Source of the DNA: Sympetrum striolatum
Taxonomy: Eukaryota > Arthropoda > Insecta > Odonata > Libellulidae
Length of the DNA stretch: 64,000 nucleotides
Assembly (NCBI GenBank): GCA_947579665.1
Contig: OX388350.1
Location: forward strand, 38,969,393 to 39,033,392
Reading direction: 5' to 3'
Below are positions 1-12,100 of this stretch, piece by piece (positions within the stretch are counted from its first letter, which is position 1; each line of letters starts with the position of its first letter). The position numbers and the translations under genes were made by a program. Below the pieces are notes generated by a model, which made no database searches, was not told the origin of the DNA, and saw only the letters and a list, made by a program, of their open reading frames with translations.

Positions 1-700
<700 letters not shown>

Positions 701-879
701 TGCCAGATAGGGAAGTGAAACTGATTCCAAATCTGGCGTAGGTCTTGGGGGCTGAGGCTTGGGGCCCGACACTCCCTTTGACCATCCTCTACCTTGACCG
801 GTACGCAAAGTCCAGATCCAACTCCAGAACTTATCAATCAACATAAGTCCCATCCACTCTTTACCGGCCAGCCTTGTTC

Positions 880-1075
880 CCACACCCTAACACACTCCCA
901 AACCCCCTCTCTAACCACATCCCAACCCACATCCCAACCCGCACCCTAACCCATACCCTAACCCACACCCATACCCTGACCCACACCCATACCCTAACCC
1001 ACACCCATACCCTAACCCAATGTGTGTGTGTGTGTATGTGTGTGTGTGTGTGTGTGTATGTGTGTATATTTATTC
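880..1075 (-). repeat. TTAGGG-like 18-bp minisatellite plus internal (CA)n in the LINE 3' UTR
   Basis: On the plus strand CCCTAACCC-type blocks repeat with an 18-bp unit (CACACCCATACCCTAACC), about 3-4 units with one CCCTGACC variant. A TG run with TATG interruptions follows at 1021-1072. Copy 2 has more units and a CCCTAACCCTAACCC stretch, so the array length differs between copies. On the sense strand GTGGAATAAATATA leads directly into the (CA)n run, which looks like a possible alternative LINE 3' end. Confidence 0.8.
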
Positions 1076-1525
1076 CACGTAGAGCCCCACGCCATATCCT
1101 CAGCACCAAACTAAAAACGGGGCCCAGGCCGCCCCACCAAACGCCTAACACCCTGTGCCCTCTATCGAGGGGTGCACGAGTAAGAGGAGGCGGTGTCCCG
1201 CCACCCGAACTGAAGCCCCGGCCTAGCCGGCGGCATCGCCCTCGATGGCCCTCTATCGAGGGAGAGTGCGTGAATGCGGGTGCGTGGGTTTGCGTTGGTC
1301 TGCGTGTACAAAAGGATGCTCCTCGCGTTAATAAAGCCTTCATCAAGGGTCTGACACGCTGGGGTCTAACTGCTCCTCACCTTGCAGAGCTTTGCGTCGG
1401 TGAAATAACGTGCATCAAGCGGCGACAAAAGTAAATTACACGTCGCCACTCCATGACGCGATAACAATAAATAAATAAATAAATAAATAGATAAAAAGAT
1501 AAAGGATAAAAGGTTTAAAAAGGGG

Positions 1526-4500
1526 TCAGTTTAAGTGAAGGAGTGGGCAATCCTCCTTCAGCTCTCCCGTTTGGGAATCGATCAGGAAATTTTTTTGGGT
1601 CCACACGCCGAGCATCTCCCCGCTGCAGCATGCCTCGGCGTGGTCTCTTTCTAATTTCAACCTTTTCCGGAGGGCCCTCGAAAACGCCTCCGCGTAGGCG
1701 ACGTCTCTCGTCCGCCCCCGGAAAAAGGCGTCTAGCTGTCTCCTAATTTCTCCCTTCGCCAACGAAAGGAGAAAGTTGGCGAGCCTGGTACCTGGGGACC
1801 CTCTCTCCAGGATTCCCCCATATATTTCCTTCACGAGGACCTCCCTTTTCCCCGTCAGGTTCTTTGTGGCCCCAACGACCGCGCTCCACAGCGGCCTCGT
1901 CTTCGGACAGACGTATGCCAGGTGCCAGGCCGTGCCGACGACTCCCGGGCACCAAGGGCAGTCGTCTTTTTCTCTTATCCCGGTCTTCCTGAGAAAGGGG
2001 CAGTCCGCCCACGCGCCATGAGCCAGGCGCCATGCCGCGTCCCCATCATGCCCCAGGGTGGGGTGCGATCGGAGGGATCTCCACCTGATCTCCTCCCTCG
2101 GCTCACGACCCGAGAGTGGCCAGATCTCGTTGTATCTTCTGTACAGAACTTCTTTGTATACGGCCCTTTTGGGGATCGGAAGATCCATCCTCCTCCCGAG
2201 CCTCGCGCTGGAGAAGACATAAACTCCCGCGCCCTCTCTCTCCGGCCCCATCGACCGCCACGCCCTGACTAGCGAGCGGCGAAAGCCGGAGAGCCGGCGC
2301 GACCCCGTGCCACGATCGAAAGCGTCCCTCCACGGACGCCCCCCCGTCGCGCGCCCGAAGCCCGCGGCCGCGAGCAGCCTCCACGGCTCCGCTGCTGCCT
2401 CCTCTGAAAGGAGGAGCCTCTGTGCGGCGTTGAATCGAAATCCGAGGATCTTAACCCCAACGTCGACGAGCCCGAGTCCTCCCTCTCGAACCGGCGCCGT
2501 CGCCACCTTCTTCTTCACCCAGTGCTTTCTACCCAACCAAATGGCATCCACCAGCAGCCTCTGGATCCTTGAAGAAAATGAGGGTGAAGGCTGAAAGGTC
2601 TGGAGGGTGTGCCATATCTTGGGCGCGACGAACTGATTCGCCACGCACACCCTCCCCCTCAACGACATCGGGCTCATTCTTGGCTTCCAACTCCTGAGGG
2701 CCGTCTCGATCGTTTCGACCATCTCTTTCTCAAGAACCTCCCTTTCCGGATCTTCGTCGTTGAAGATCTTTCGGCCTAGGTATTTGCCGTGTTCCGAATT
2801 CCATCTTATTTCGAGGGGAGAGTCCTGCCTGCCTCTCCACCTGCCGACCCACAGCCCCACCGTCTTCTCTGCGTTTATCTTGGCCCCCGAAGACCGAGCG
2901 TAGAGGTCGTACGCCGGAAAAACCCGCCTTAAATCCTCCTCCTCCGATGCGAACACCGTCACGTCGTCCGCATAGACGCTGACGGCTATCCGCGTCTCCG
3001 GGTGGCGGGGGATAGAGGCACCGGTGAGCCTCGCTTTGAGGGCCCGAACGAGGGGCTCGAAGGCGAGGGTGTACAGTTGTCCGGAAAGTGGACATCCCTG
3101 CCTTATTCCCCTTCGGAAAGGGATAGGGGGCGTAAGAGAGGACCCGACTCGGACCATGCATACGGCGTCCCGGTACAGCGTCCGCAGCATGCCGATCAGT
3201 CGGTCCCCGAAACCCATTCTTTCTAAAATCTTGATCAAATAAGCGTGGCCGACTCGATCGAAGGCTTTCGACTGGTCCAAGGAGAGCACCGCCAGAGGCG
3301 TATCCTCGGCGTTCGCCGATCTCACCATGTCCCGCACAGTGGAGATGGCGTCAAAAATGCTTCTCCCCGGAACGCAGTACGACTGCTCGACGGATATGAC
3401 AGATGCTATTACTCTGCTGACCCTCATCGATAATAATTTTGCCATTATTTTGTAATCCGTGTTGGTGATCGACACGGGCCTCCAACCATCGATCGTTCTG
3501 CCCCCCCCGCTCTTCGGGACGAGGGCGATGACGGACGACCTGCTGGTTCTGGGGAGGCTTCCCCTCCGAAAGCTCTCCCGCACCATGTCCCCGAACAGGC
3601 CCTCGAGGACGTCCCAGAAGGCGATGTAGAATTCCGGGGTCAGTCCGTCTGACCCCGGGGTCTTGTTTCTATTAAGCTTCTTAAGTGCCTCCAGCATCTC
3701 GTCCTCCGAAACCTCCACGTTCAGCAAGGCCCTTTCGTCCTCGCAGACGCTGTCGAGGGCTTCGAAGAGGAGGGCTTCGTCCTCTTTACTTGTTAGAGGC
3801 TCCGCGTCTTTTGGGTCGAAAATTTCGCCAAAATAGGCGGAAACGTGCATTCCTATCGCCGCAAGGTCTTCCTCCCATCGACCGTCGATCTCCAGGCCCT
3901 CCAGCGGTCTCGGAACGACGCGCGTGTACCACTTCGCTACGTGAGGAGCCAGCGGGTCGTCGTTGACGATTATATTCTCCCACCCCATCCTCGCCACGAT
4001 AGCCTTAGCCCGCTGTAGTTGAATTCCTTCCTCTATGGCTTCCCTCTGCTGCCGTCTGAGTCTCCTCACGTAGTCGACCGTTCTCTCCTTCACTTCAAAC
4101 TTTAGGGTCTCCCACTTCGATACCGGGTCTCCCAAACAACGTAGATCGTTGATCGCCGCGATGAGCGTCTTTATGTTTTGAACGTACTCCTCGTTGCGCA
4201 GCAACCCATTGTCGAACCTCCAGTACGGAGGTCGAGGGATCACTCTTGGCAACGAAAGAGTGGCTGCCACCCCTCTATGGTCGGTAAACGACGGCACCGT
4301 CCTCATATTTTTTACGGCTGAGAGGCTCCCGCCGGACACGTATAAGCGGTCCAGCCTCGAGCGCACGTTTCCACCCTCCGCTCCGTGAAAGGTGAAACCC
4401 TCCTCTCCCCTCCTCGTCTCCACCCACGGGTCCACCAGCCCCATGTCCTCCACCAAACTTCGGAGCGCGTTGGCGACCCGGGGATGTCTCTCCCTCCCGG

Positions 4501-4999
4501 AGGATCTGTCCCTCCCGGGGTCCAAAGTGACGTTAAAATCTCCCCCTAATATAGTCACTCTCGGTCCTCTGCGCTGCTGCCTCGTCGCTTCTAGGTGTTC
4601 TCTCAGCCGATCGATGACAGTCAGCGCCTCATGCTGCTCGTGCGGTCCGTAAAATGACACGAAGTCGAGCGTCACACCCCCCAGGCCGACGGTCACACCC
4701 AAGGCGTGCCCGTCGCTAATCACGACGGGCGGGCGCGCACCGCCGCACACGGATCTGTGCACCGCGACCGCCGTTCCTGTGTGAGGCGTGGAGAGGGGAG
4801 AGAAGAAAAACTCGTACTGCGGCAGGGAGTCCATCGCAGGCGCGACGGTGTTGGTCTCCTGCAGCAGCACCACTTCCGGCCGATGGGCCTCCAAGAAGGC
4901 CGTCAGGTGTGCCCACTTTAGAGTTCCCCTCACGGAGCGAACGTTTAGCGAGATTATTCTCAAATCTGTCATATCCGTCCTCGAGCAAGGACAATCCAA
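1526..4999 (-). CDS. LINE ORF2, copy 1: APE-type endonuclease plus reverse transcriptase
   Basis: This intact 1157-aa ORF encodes the enzyme for target-primed reverse transcription. The N-terminal ~250 residues form an exonuclease-endonuclease-phosphatase domain with ISLNVRSVRG, LLQET, GGDFNVTLD, SRLDRLYVS and SFTDHRG in order. The RT follows (about 430-760) with NRNKTPGSDGLTPEFY, LSLDQSKAFDRV, RGIRQGCPLSGQLYTL and the catalytic YADD near residue 675. Near residue 1013 a C-x2-C-x8-H-x4-C Zn-like motif occurs, as at L1/Tx1 C termini. The SGQLYTLAFEP wording is typical of Tx1-lineage RTs, unlike R1. The start could also be the internal Met ten residues in (MTDLRIISL), which places the endonuclease at the N terminus. 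A G8 run (C8 at 3501-3508) is retained in frame in both copies. Confidence 0.95.
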   Translation of the reverse strand: MDCPCSRTDMTDLRIISLNVRSVRGTLKWAHLTAFLEAHRPEVVLLQETNTVAPAMDSLPQYEFFFSPLSTPHTGTAVAVHRSVCGGARPPVVISDGHALGVTVGLGGVTLDFVSFYGPHEQHEALTVIDRLREHLEATRQQRRGPRVTILGGDFNVTLDPGRDRSSGRERHPRVANALRSLVEDMGLVDPWVETRRGEEGFTFHGAEGGNVRSRLDRLYVSGGSLSAVKNMRTVPSFTDHRGVAATLSLPRVIPRPPYWRFDNGLLRNEEYVQNIKTLIAAINDLRCLGDPVSKWETLKFEVKERTVDYVRRLRRQQREAIEEGIQLQRAKAIVARMGWENIIVNDDPLAPHVAKWYTRVVPRPLEGLEIDGRWEEDLAAIGMHVSAYFGEIFDPKDAEPLTSKEDEALLFEALDSVCEDERALLNVEVSEDEMLEALKKLNRNKTPGSDGLTPEFYIAFWDVLEGLFGDMVRESFRRGSLPRTSRSSVIALVPKSGGGRTIDGWRPVSITNTDYKIMAKLLSMRVSRVIASVISVEQSYCVPGRSIFDAISTVRDMVRSANAEDTPLAVLSLDQSKAFDRVGHAYLIKILERMGFGDRLIGMLRTLYRDAVCMVRVGSSLTPPIPFRRGIRQGCPLSGQLYTLAFEPLVRALKARLTGASIPRHPETRIAVSVYADDVTVFASEEEDLRRVFPAYDLYARSSGAKINAEKTVGLWVGRWRGRQDSPLEIRWNSEHGKYLGRKIFNDEDPEREVLEKEMVETIETALRSWKPRMSPMSLRGRVCVANQFVAPKIWHTLQTFQPSPSFSSRIQRLLVDAIWLGRKHWVKKKVATAPVREGGLGLVDVGVKILGFRFNAAQRLLLSEEAAAEPWRLLAAAGFGRATGGRPWRDAFDRGTGSRRLSGFRRSLVRAWRSMGPEREGAGVYVFSSARLGRRMDLPIPKRAVYKEVLYRRYNEIWPLSGREPREEIRWRSLRSHPTLGHDGDAAWRLAHGAWADCPFLRKTGIREKDDCPWCPGVVGTAWHLAYVCPKTRPLWSAVVGATKNLTGKREVLVKEIYGGILERGSPGTRLANFLLSLAKGEIRRQLDAFFRGRTRDVAYAEAFSRALRKRLKLERDHAEACCSGEMLGVWTQKNFLIDSQTGELKEDCPLLHLN

Positions 5000-5483
5000 T
5001 CAAGAAACGACGAGCAAACTATAAAAGGATCATAAAAAGCTGGAGCGTCGTACATATGATAAAAACAGACGTGCTTTAAACCACGCACTATGATGCGCGA
5101 ATAGATAAATAAATAAATAAATAAATTTATAAATTTATAAAAGCACGGACGAACACGAATAATAAATAAATAAATAGACAGACACACACTGGCCGAAGGC
5201 GGCGCAATAAAATCCCTATTTAAAATTGCTCGTTTCATCAAAAGGATAACCAAGGGCACAAATCGGACACACACGATTAAAACATCCGAGGAATGGATGC
5301 ATTTAAAACAAGGACAATAAATAAATATTAATAAATAAATATAAATAAAAATATATACACGACACCGACCGACCGACCGACACCGACGAAGTAGATGCGT
5401 GTAATGGGCAAAAAATATTGATAAGGGCAATAGATATTTTCAAAATATGTAAATAAATAATGATGGTTATAAATATGACAAAA
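5000..5483 (-). other. Inter-ORF segment, copy 1, with a disrupted middle frame
   Basis: This 484-bp AT-rich segment separates ORF1 from ORF2 and contains several (TAAA)n runs, which read as (TTTA)n on the sense strand. An ATG at 5491-5489 overlaps the ORF1 stop in ATGCATAA and opens a frame, but it closes after 62 codons. Copy 1 has six A residues near 5413 where copy 2 has five, which shifts the frame; the 3' part continues in another frame (4969-5430). I see no conserved domain. It could act as a non-coding spacer or reinitiation region. Confidence 0.5.
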
Positions 5484-7364
5484 TTATGCATTGAAGATGT
5501 CGTCCTGTAGGGCGTGCTGGACCAACCTCTTGATCCTCATCTTCATTGCCCCCTGTTTTACGACTTTCTGCTTGTCGAGGGTGGCCAGGACTTTAAATGC
5601 TTCGATGGGTTCACTGAAATTTTCTTTTAAGGCGGCGATCCTGTCCGTCCTCCCCTTTACGTCTCGCAAGAATTTACTTAGGGATAAAAAAGATATGTTT
5701 GTGAACCCGGGATTTTTTGTGTAATAATCCGCTATTTGTTTAAGCCCCTCGTCATCCGGGCGCATTTCTTTGGTTATTTTCGGATTCTTTTCTTTCCTTT
5801 GCACTTGACCGAGGAGGTTATCTTCTGGGGTTCCCGTGTGTGTTTTCCTCTTTTGAGAGGCCGAGAGCTCGAGGCTCTCAATCGCGACTGATGGTGGCGA
5901 ATCCATGGCAATAGGGGCAAGGAGTTTAGCCGTTTGCGAGTCGACCAGATTGATTTCCTCAGGAGTAATATCTGTCTCGGGAGGAGTTTTGCCCTCCTCT
6001 GATGATAGTGCACCGGACTGAGTGGTCGCGGAAACAACGGGGACAGAGGTACTCGTGGAGGAACTCAGATCATCAGAGGTAGAGGGAGCATTGGTGGTGG
6101 CTAGCGGGACGCCATCCGTTGACGGTACGGTTTTTGGTATTTGTTTCGAGGTGGCGTTTGATTTTGGGCATGTGTTGGCTGCGTGGCCGTCCTCCCCGCA
6201 CTGGAAACACCTACCGTCGTCAACTCTTAAGAATACCCGGTAAGGGGTGTCCCCAACGTCGACGACGAAGGAGTCGGGCATCCTGATCCCTTCCCTGATG
6301 ACCATATGTACCATCCTCCTCCATGAGGAGACGTGAGTAAAGTCATCGACTCTAATGCCGGATGTCAGGGGATAAATCGGCGACACTATTCTTCCGGCCT
6401 CGCTTAGTATCTCGAGTAAGTCTTTGTTAGAGACCTCGGGCGGGATGTTGCTCAGAAAAACTTTTTTAGCCGCGGTCACCATGCGGCGTGCCGCGACCCA
6501 TGTGTTGTTTATCTCGACACCGCCGAAGTCGGAGATAAATGTGTCGACCAGTGCCTCGCTCGCGAGGTAGATACAAATTCTATTCTGGGAGAGCCGCGTG
6601 GCATGCGTGATTTTACTCCCGCCCCCTATTTTACTAGCAACCGCGAAGACATATTGGTGAACTGGGGTGTCCGGCAAACCTTGCATTATAATACCCCTTT
6701 TTCGGTTAGGACCGGTCAGCACCGGCGTTACCCTTCGACGCGTGAAAGAAAAAGTCCCGTTGGGACTCTCGTGTGTAGGTGTGCGTGCGTAATTTCCAAG
6801 AGATTCCCCTCGAACCCGCTGCGCGTATGTGCCGAGAGGAGGGGCTGTAGGCGCTGGCGGGGAAGGAATGGACGGTAACGTAGTAGAATCTGAAATGTAT
6901 GTTGACGAAGCCAAAGTGGAAGGTGAAACGCCAAGAGAGTGCCCCGGGGTGGATGGAGGGGCGGTAGGGGGGGCGACCAGCTCTGAGGTAGAGGGAGGAG
7001 AGGAGACGTGCGCCGAGTCTCCTGCGTCGCTACGTAGGGGTGGTAGCTGAACAGGTATGCGTATGGGAGGGGGAGCTGGCGTGGAGGTAGGGGATACTGG
7101 CCTAGAAGTAGGGGAGGCAGGTCGAGGGACGGGGGAGGTAGGCCTCGAGGTATGGGAGGACGAGCTTTTGGGAGCACATGGCGATGAGTCACCAGACAAT
7201 TGAGAAGCGGGCGTAGATAGAATTGATTTATAGGTCAATTTCTGCGAATTACACTGACTACTTCCAGATAAATCCATCTCTGAGGATGAAGGCGACACTG
7301 TAGGTGAAGCCACGTCCATTTCTGCCGCCACCGAGGCGGCAGAAGACGAACGTGTGAGACTCAC
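5484..7364 (-). CDS. LINE ORF1, copy 1: Gag-like RNA-binding protein with one CCHC knuckle
   Basis: Intact 626-aa protein, expected to coat the element RNA and form the RNP. Residues ~1-190 are Ser/Pro/Thr-rich and probably disordered, with SPTSRP-type repeats. Residues ~225-385 are a folded region with possible RRM-like segments (KKVFLSNIPPEVSNKDLLEI). A single CCHC zinc knuckle, CFQCGEDGHAANTC (C-x2-C-x4-H-x4-C), lies near residues 386-400. It is preceded by a DTPYRVFLRVDDGR segment, as in Tx1-type ORF1 proteins. The C-terminal ~100 residues are charged. R1-clade ORF1 proteins usually carry three CCHC motifs, another reason to prefer a Tx1-like assignment. About seven residues differ from copy 2, mostly in the disordered N-terminal part. 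Confidence 0.9.
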   Translation of the reverse strand: MSLTRSSSAASVAAEMDVASPTVSPSSSEMDLSGSSQCNSQKLTYKSILSTPASQLSGDSSPCAPKSSSSHTSRPTSPVPRPASPTSRPVSPTSTPAPPPIRIPVQLPPLRSDAGDSAHVSSPPSTSELVAPPTAPPSTPGHSLGVSPSTLASSTYISDSTTLPSIPSPPAPTAPPLGTYAQRVRGESLGNYARTPTHESPNGTFSFTRRRVTPVLTGPNRKRGIIMQGLPDTPVHQYVFAVASKIGGGSKITHATRLSQNRICIYLASEALVDTFISDFGGVEINNTWVAARRMVTAAKKVFLSNIPPEVSNKDLLEILSEAGRIVSPIYPLTSGIRVDDFTHVSSWRRMVHMVIREGIRMPDSFVVDVGDTPYRVFLRVDDGRCFQCGEDGHAANTCPKSNATSKQIPKTVPSTDGVPLATTNAPSTSDDLSSSTSTSVPVVSATTQSGALSSEEGKTPPETDITPEEINLVDSQTAKLLAPIAMDSPPSVAIESLELSASQKRKTHTGTPEDNLLGQVQRKEKNPKITKEMRPDDEGLKQIADYYTKNPGFTNISFLSLSKFLRDVKGRTDRIAALKENFSEPIEAFKVLATLDKQKVVKQGAMKMRIKRLVQHALQDDIFNA

Positions 7365-7579
7365 GCTGATGGCGAGCGTATGCGAACAACACGAGACGAA
7401 AAACCAGACAAATCAACAAATTGGACACTCACCGACGATCACTGGATGAAGACGAAGCACAAACGAAGCGAACAAACACAGAACGATGAGATGAAACGAT
7501 GACAACGATGAAAGAAAGCGCACACAAAGTAAGAGACCGGGAGCGAAGCCGAAACACGTCCGAACGCTACGGAGTCCAA
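7365..7579 (-). promoter_or_regulatory. LINE 5' UTR / presumed internal promoter, copy 1
   Basis: About 215 bp lie between the (AC)n target and the ORF1 ATG. The same sequence with the same 5' end (sense TTGGACTCCG) occurs in copy 2. Autonomous LINEs normally carry an internal promoter here. I see no diagnostic box, so the promoter role is inferred from position. Confidence 0.5.
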
Positions 7580-8322
<743 letters not shown>

Positions 8323-8505
8323 TGCCAGATAGGGAAGTGAAACTGATTCCAAATCTGGCGTAGGTCTTGGGGGCTGAGGCTTGGGGCCCGACACTCCCTT
8401 TGACCATCCTCTACCTTGACCGGTACGCAAAGTCCAGATCCAACTCCAGAACTTATCAATCAACATAAGTCCCATCCACTCTTTACCGGCCAGCCTTGTT
8501 CCCAC

Positions 8506-8720
8506 ACCCTAACACACTCCCAAACCCCCTCTCTAACCACATCCCAACCCACATCCCAACCCGCACCCTAACCCTAACCCATACCCTAACCCACACCCAT
8601 ACCCTAACCCACACCCATACCCTAACCCACACCCATACCCTAACCCACACCCATACCCTAACCCAATGTGTGTGTGTGTGTATGTGTGTGTGTGTGTGTG
8701 TGTATGTGTGTATATTTATT
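8506..8720 (-). repeat. TTAGGG-like minisatellite plus internal (CA)n in the LINE 3' UTR, copy 2
   Basis: This is the same 18-bp unit as in copy 1, with about 4-5 units and an added CCCTAACCCTAACCC block near 8568. The TG/TATG run follows at about 8667-8716. The copy-number difference shows slippage or recombination since the copies separated. Confidence 0.8.
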
Positions 8721-9171
8721 CCACGTAGAGCCCCACGCCATATCCTCAGCACCAAACTAAAAACGGGGCCCAGGCCGCCCCACCAAACGCCTAACACCCT
8801 GTGCCCTCTATCGAGGGGTGCACGAGTAAGAGGAGGCGGTGTCCCGCCACCCGAACTGAAGCCCCGGCCTAGCCGGCGGCATCGCCCTCGATGGCCCTCT
8901 ATCGAGGGAGAGTGCGTGAATGCGGGTGCGTGGTTTTGCGTTGGTCTGCGTGTACAAAAGGATGCTCCTCGCGTTAATAAAGCCTTCATCAAGGGTCTGA
9001 CACGCTGGGGTCTAACTGCTCCTCACCTTGCAGAGCTTTGCGTCGGTGAAATAACGTGCATCAAGCGGCGACAAAAGTAAATTACACGTCGCCACTCCAT
9101 GACGCGATAACAATAAATAAATAAATAAATAAATAGATAAAAGGATAAAGGATAAAAGGTTTAAAAAGGGG

Positions 9172-12100
9172 TCAGTTTAAGTGAAGGAGTGGGCAATCCT
9201 CCTTCAGCTCTCCCGTTTGGGAATCAATCAGGAAATTTTTTTGGGTCCACACGCCGAGCATCTCCCCGCTGCAGCATGCCTCGGCGTGGTCTCTTTCTAA
9301 TTTCAACCTTTTCCGGAGGGCCCTCGAAAACGCCTCCGCGTAGGCGACGTCTCTCGTCCGCCCCCGGAAAAAGGCGTCTAGCTGTCTCCTAATTTCTCCC
9401 TTCGCCAACGAAAGGAGAAAGTTGGCGAGCCTGGTACCTGGGGACCCTCTCTCCAGGATTCCCCCATATATTTCCTTCACGAGGACCTCCCTTTTCCCCG
9501 TCAGGTTCTTTGTGGCCCCAACGACCGCGCTCCACAGCGGCCTCGTCTTCGGACAGACGTATGCCAGGTGCCAGGCCGTGCCGACGACTCCCGGGCACCA
9601 AGGGCAGTCGTCTTTTTCTCTTATCCCGGTCTTCCTGAGAAAGGGGCAGTCCGCCCACGCGCCATGAGCCAGGCGCCATGCCGCGTCCCCATCATGCCCC
9701 AGGGTGGGGTGCGATCGGAGGGATCTCCACCTGATCTCCTCCCTCGGCTCACGACCCGAGAGTGGCCAGATCTCGTTGTTTCTTCTGTACAGAACTTCTT
9801 TGTATACGGCCCTTTTGGGGATCGGAAGATCCATCCTCCTCCCGAGCCTCGCGCTGGAGAAGACATAAACTCCCGCGCCCTCTCTCTCCGGCCCCATCGA
9901 CCGCCACGCCCTGACTAGCGAGCGGCGAAAGCCGGAGAGCCGGCGCGACCCCGTGCCACGATCGAAAGCGTCCCTCCACGGACGCCCCCCCGTCGCGCGC
10001 GCAAAGCCCGCGGCCGCGAGCAGCCTCCACGGCTCCGCTGCTGCCTCCTCTGAAAGGAGGAGCCTCTGTGCGGCGTTGAATCGAAATCCGAGGATCTTAA
10101 CCCCAACGTCGACGAGCCCGAGTCCTCCCTCTCGAACCGGCGCCGTCGCCACCTTCTTCTTCACCCAGTGCTTTCTACCCAACCAAATGGCATCCACCAG
10201 CAGCCTCTGGATCCTTGAAGAAAATGAGGGTGAAGGCTGAAAGGTCTGGAGGGTGTGCCATATCTTGGGCGCGACGAACTGATTCGCCACGCACACCCTC
10301 CCCCTCAACGACATCGGGCTCATTCTTGGCTTCCAACTCCTGAGGGCCGTCTCGATCGTTTCGACCATCTCTTTCTCAAGAACCTCCCTTTCCGGATCTT
10401 CGTCGTTGAAGATCTTTCGGCCTAGGTATTTGCCGTGTTCCGAATTCCATCTTATTTCGAGGGGAGAGTCCTGCCTGCCTCTCCACCTGCCGACCCACAG
10501 CCCCACCGTCTTCTCTGCGTTTATCTTGGCCCCCGAAGACCGAGCGTAGAGGTCGTACGCCGGAAAAACCCGCCTTAAATCCTCCTCCTCCGATGCGAAC
10601 ACCGTCACGTCGTCCGCATAGACGCTGACGGCTATCCGCGTCTCCGGGTGGCGGGGGATAGAGGCACCGGTGAGCCTCGCTTTGAGGACCCGAACGAGGG
10701 GCTCGAAGGCGAGGGTGTACAGTTGTCCGGAAAGTGGACATCCCTGCCTTATTCCCCTTCGGAAAGGGATAGGGGGCGTAAGAGAGGACCCGACTCGGAC
10801 CATGCATACGGCGTCCCGGTAAAGCGTCCGCAGCATGCCGATCAGTCGGTCCCCGAAACCCATTCTTTCTAAAATCTTGATCAAATAAGAGTGGCCGACT
10901 CGATCGAAGGCTTTCGACTGGTCCAAGGAGAGCACCGCCAGAGGCGTATCCTCGGCGTTCGCCGATCTCACCATGTCCCGCACAGTGGAGATGGCGTCAA
11001 AAATGCTTCTCCCCGGAACGCAGTACGACTGCTCGACGGATATGACAGATGCTATTACTCTGCTGACCCTCATCGATAATAATTTTGCCATTATTTTGTA
11101 ATCCGTGTTGGTGATCGACACGGGCCTCCAACCATCGATCGTTCTGCCCCCCCCGCTCTTCGGGACGAGGGCGATGACGGACGACCTGCTGGTTCTGGGG
11201 AGGCTTCCCCTCCGAAAGCTCTCCCGCACCATGTCCCCGAACAGGCCCTCGAGGACGTCCCAGAAGGCGATGTAGAATTCCGGGGTCAGTCCGTCTGACC
11301 CCGGGGTCTTGTTTCTATTAAGCTTCTTAAGTGCCTCCAGCATCTCGTCCTCCGAAACCTCCACGTTCAGCAAGGCCCTTTCGTCCTCGCAGACGCTGTC
11401 GAGGGCTTCGAAGAGGAGGGCTTCGTCCTCTTCACTTGTTAGAGGCTCCGCGTCTTTTGGGTCGAAAATTTCGCCAAAATAGGCGGAAACGTGCATTCTT
11501 ATCGCCGCAAGGTCCTCCTCCCATCGACCGTCGATCTCCAGGCCCTCCAGCGGTCTCGGAACGACGCGCGTGTACCACTTCGCTACGTGAGGAGCCAGCG
11601 GGTCGTCGTTGACGATTATATTCTCCCACCCCATCCTCGCCACGATAGCCTTAGCCCGCTGTAGTTGAATTCCTTCCTCTATGGCTTCCCTCTGCTGCCG
11701 TCTGAGTCTCCTCACGTAGTCGACCGTTCTCTCCTTCACTTCAAACTTTAGGGTCTCCCACTTCGATACCGGGTCTCCCAAACAACGTAGATCGTTGATC
11801 GCCGCGATGAGCGTCTTTATGTTTTGAACGTACTCCTCGTTGCGCAGCAACCCATTGTCGAACCTCCAGTACGGAGGTCGAGGGATCACTCTTGGCAACC
11901 AAAGAGTGGCTGCCACCCCTCTATGGTCGGTAAACGACGGCACCGTCCTCATATTTTTTACGGCTGAGAGGCTCCCGCCGGACACGTATAAGCGGTCCAG
12001 CCTCGAGCGCACGTTTCCACCCTCCGCTCCGTGAAAGGTGAAACCCTCCTCTCCCCTCCTCGTCTCCACCCACGGGTCCACCAGCTCCATGTCCTCCACC

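Noticed and set aside
880..1020. A true telomeric array
   Set aside because: The units are mixed 18-mers embedded in both LINE copies, not a homogeneous terminal TTAGG/TTAGGG tract.
861..1434. Frames rich in His-Thr and Trp-Val repeats near the LINE 3' end
   Set aside because: They come from the 18-bp minisatellite and CA run within the 3' UTR.
1543..4988. Many 60-140-codon frames on both strands across LINE ORF2 (and the matching set in copy 2)
   Set aside because: The GC-rich ORF2 lacks stops in other frames; these are shadows of the reverse transcriptase gene.
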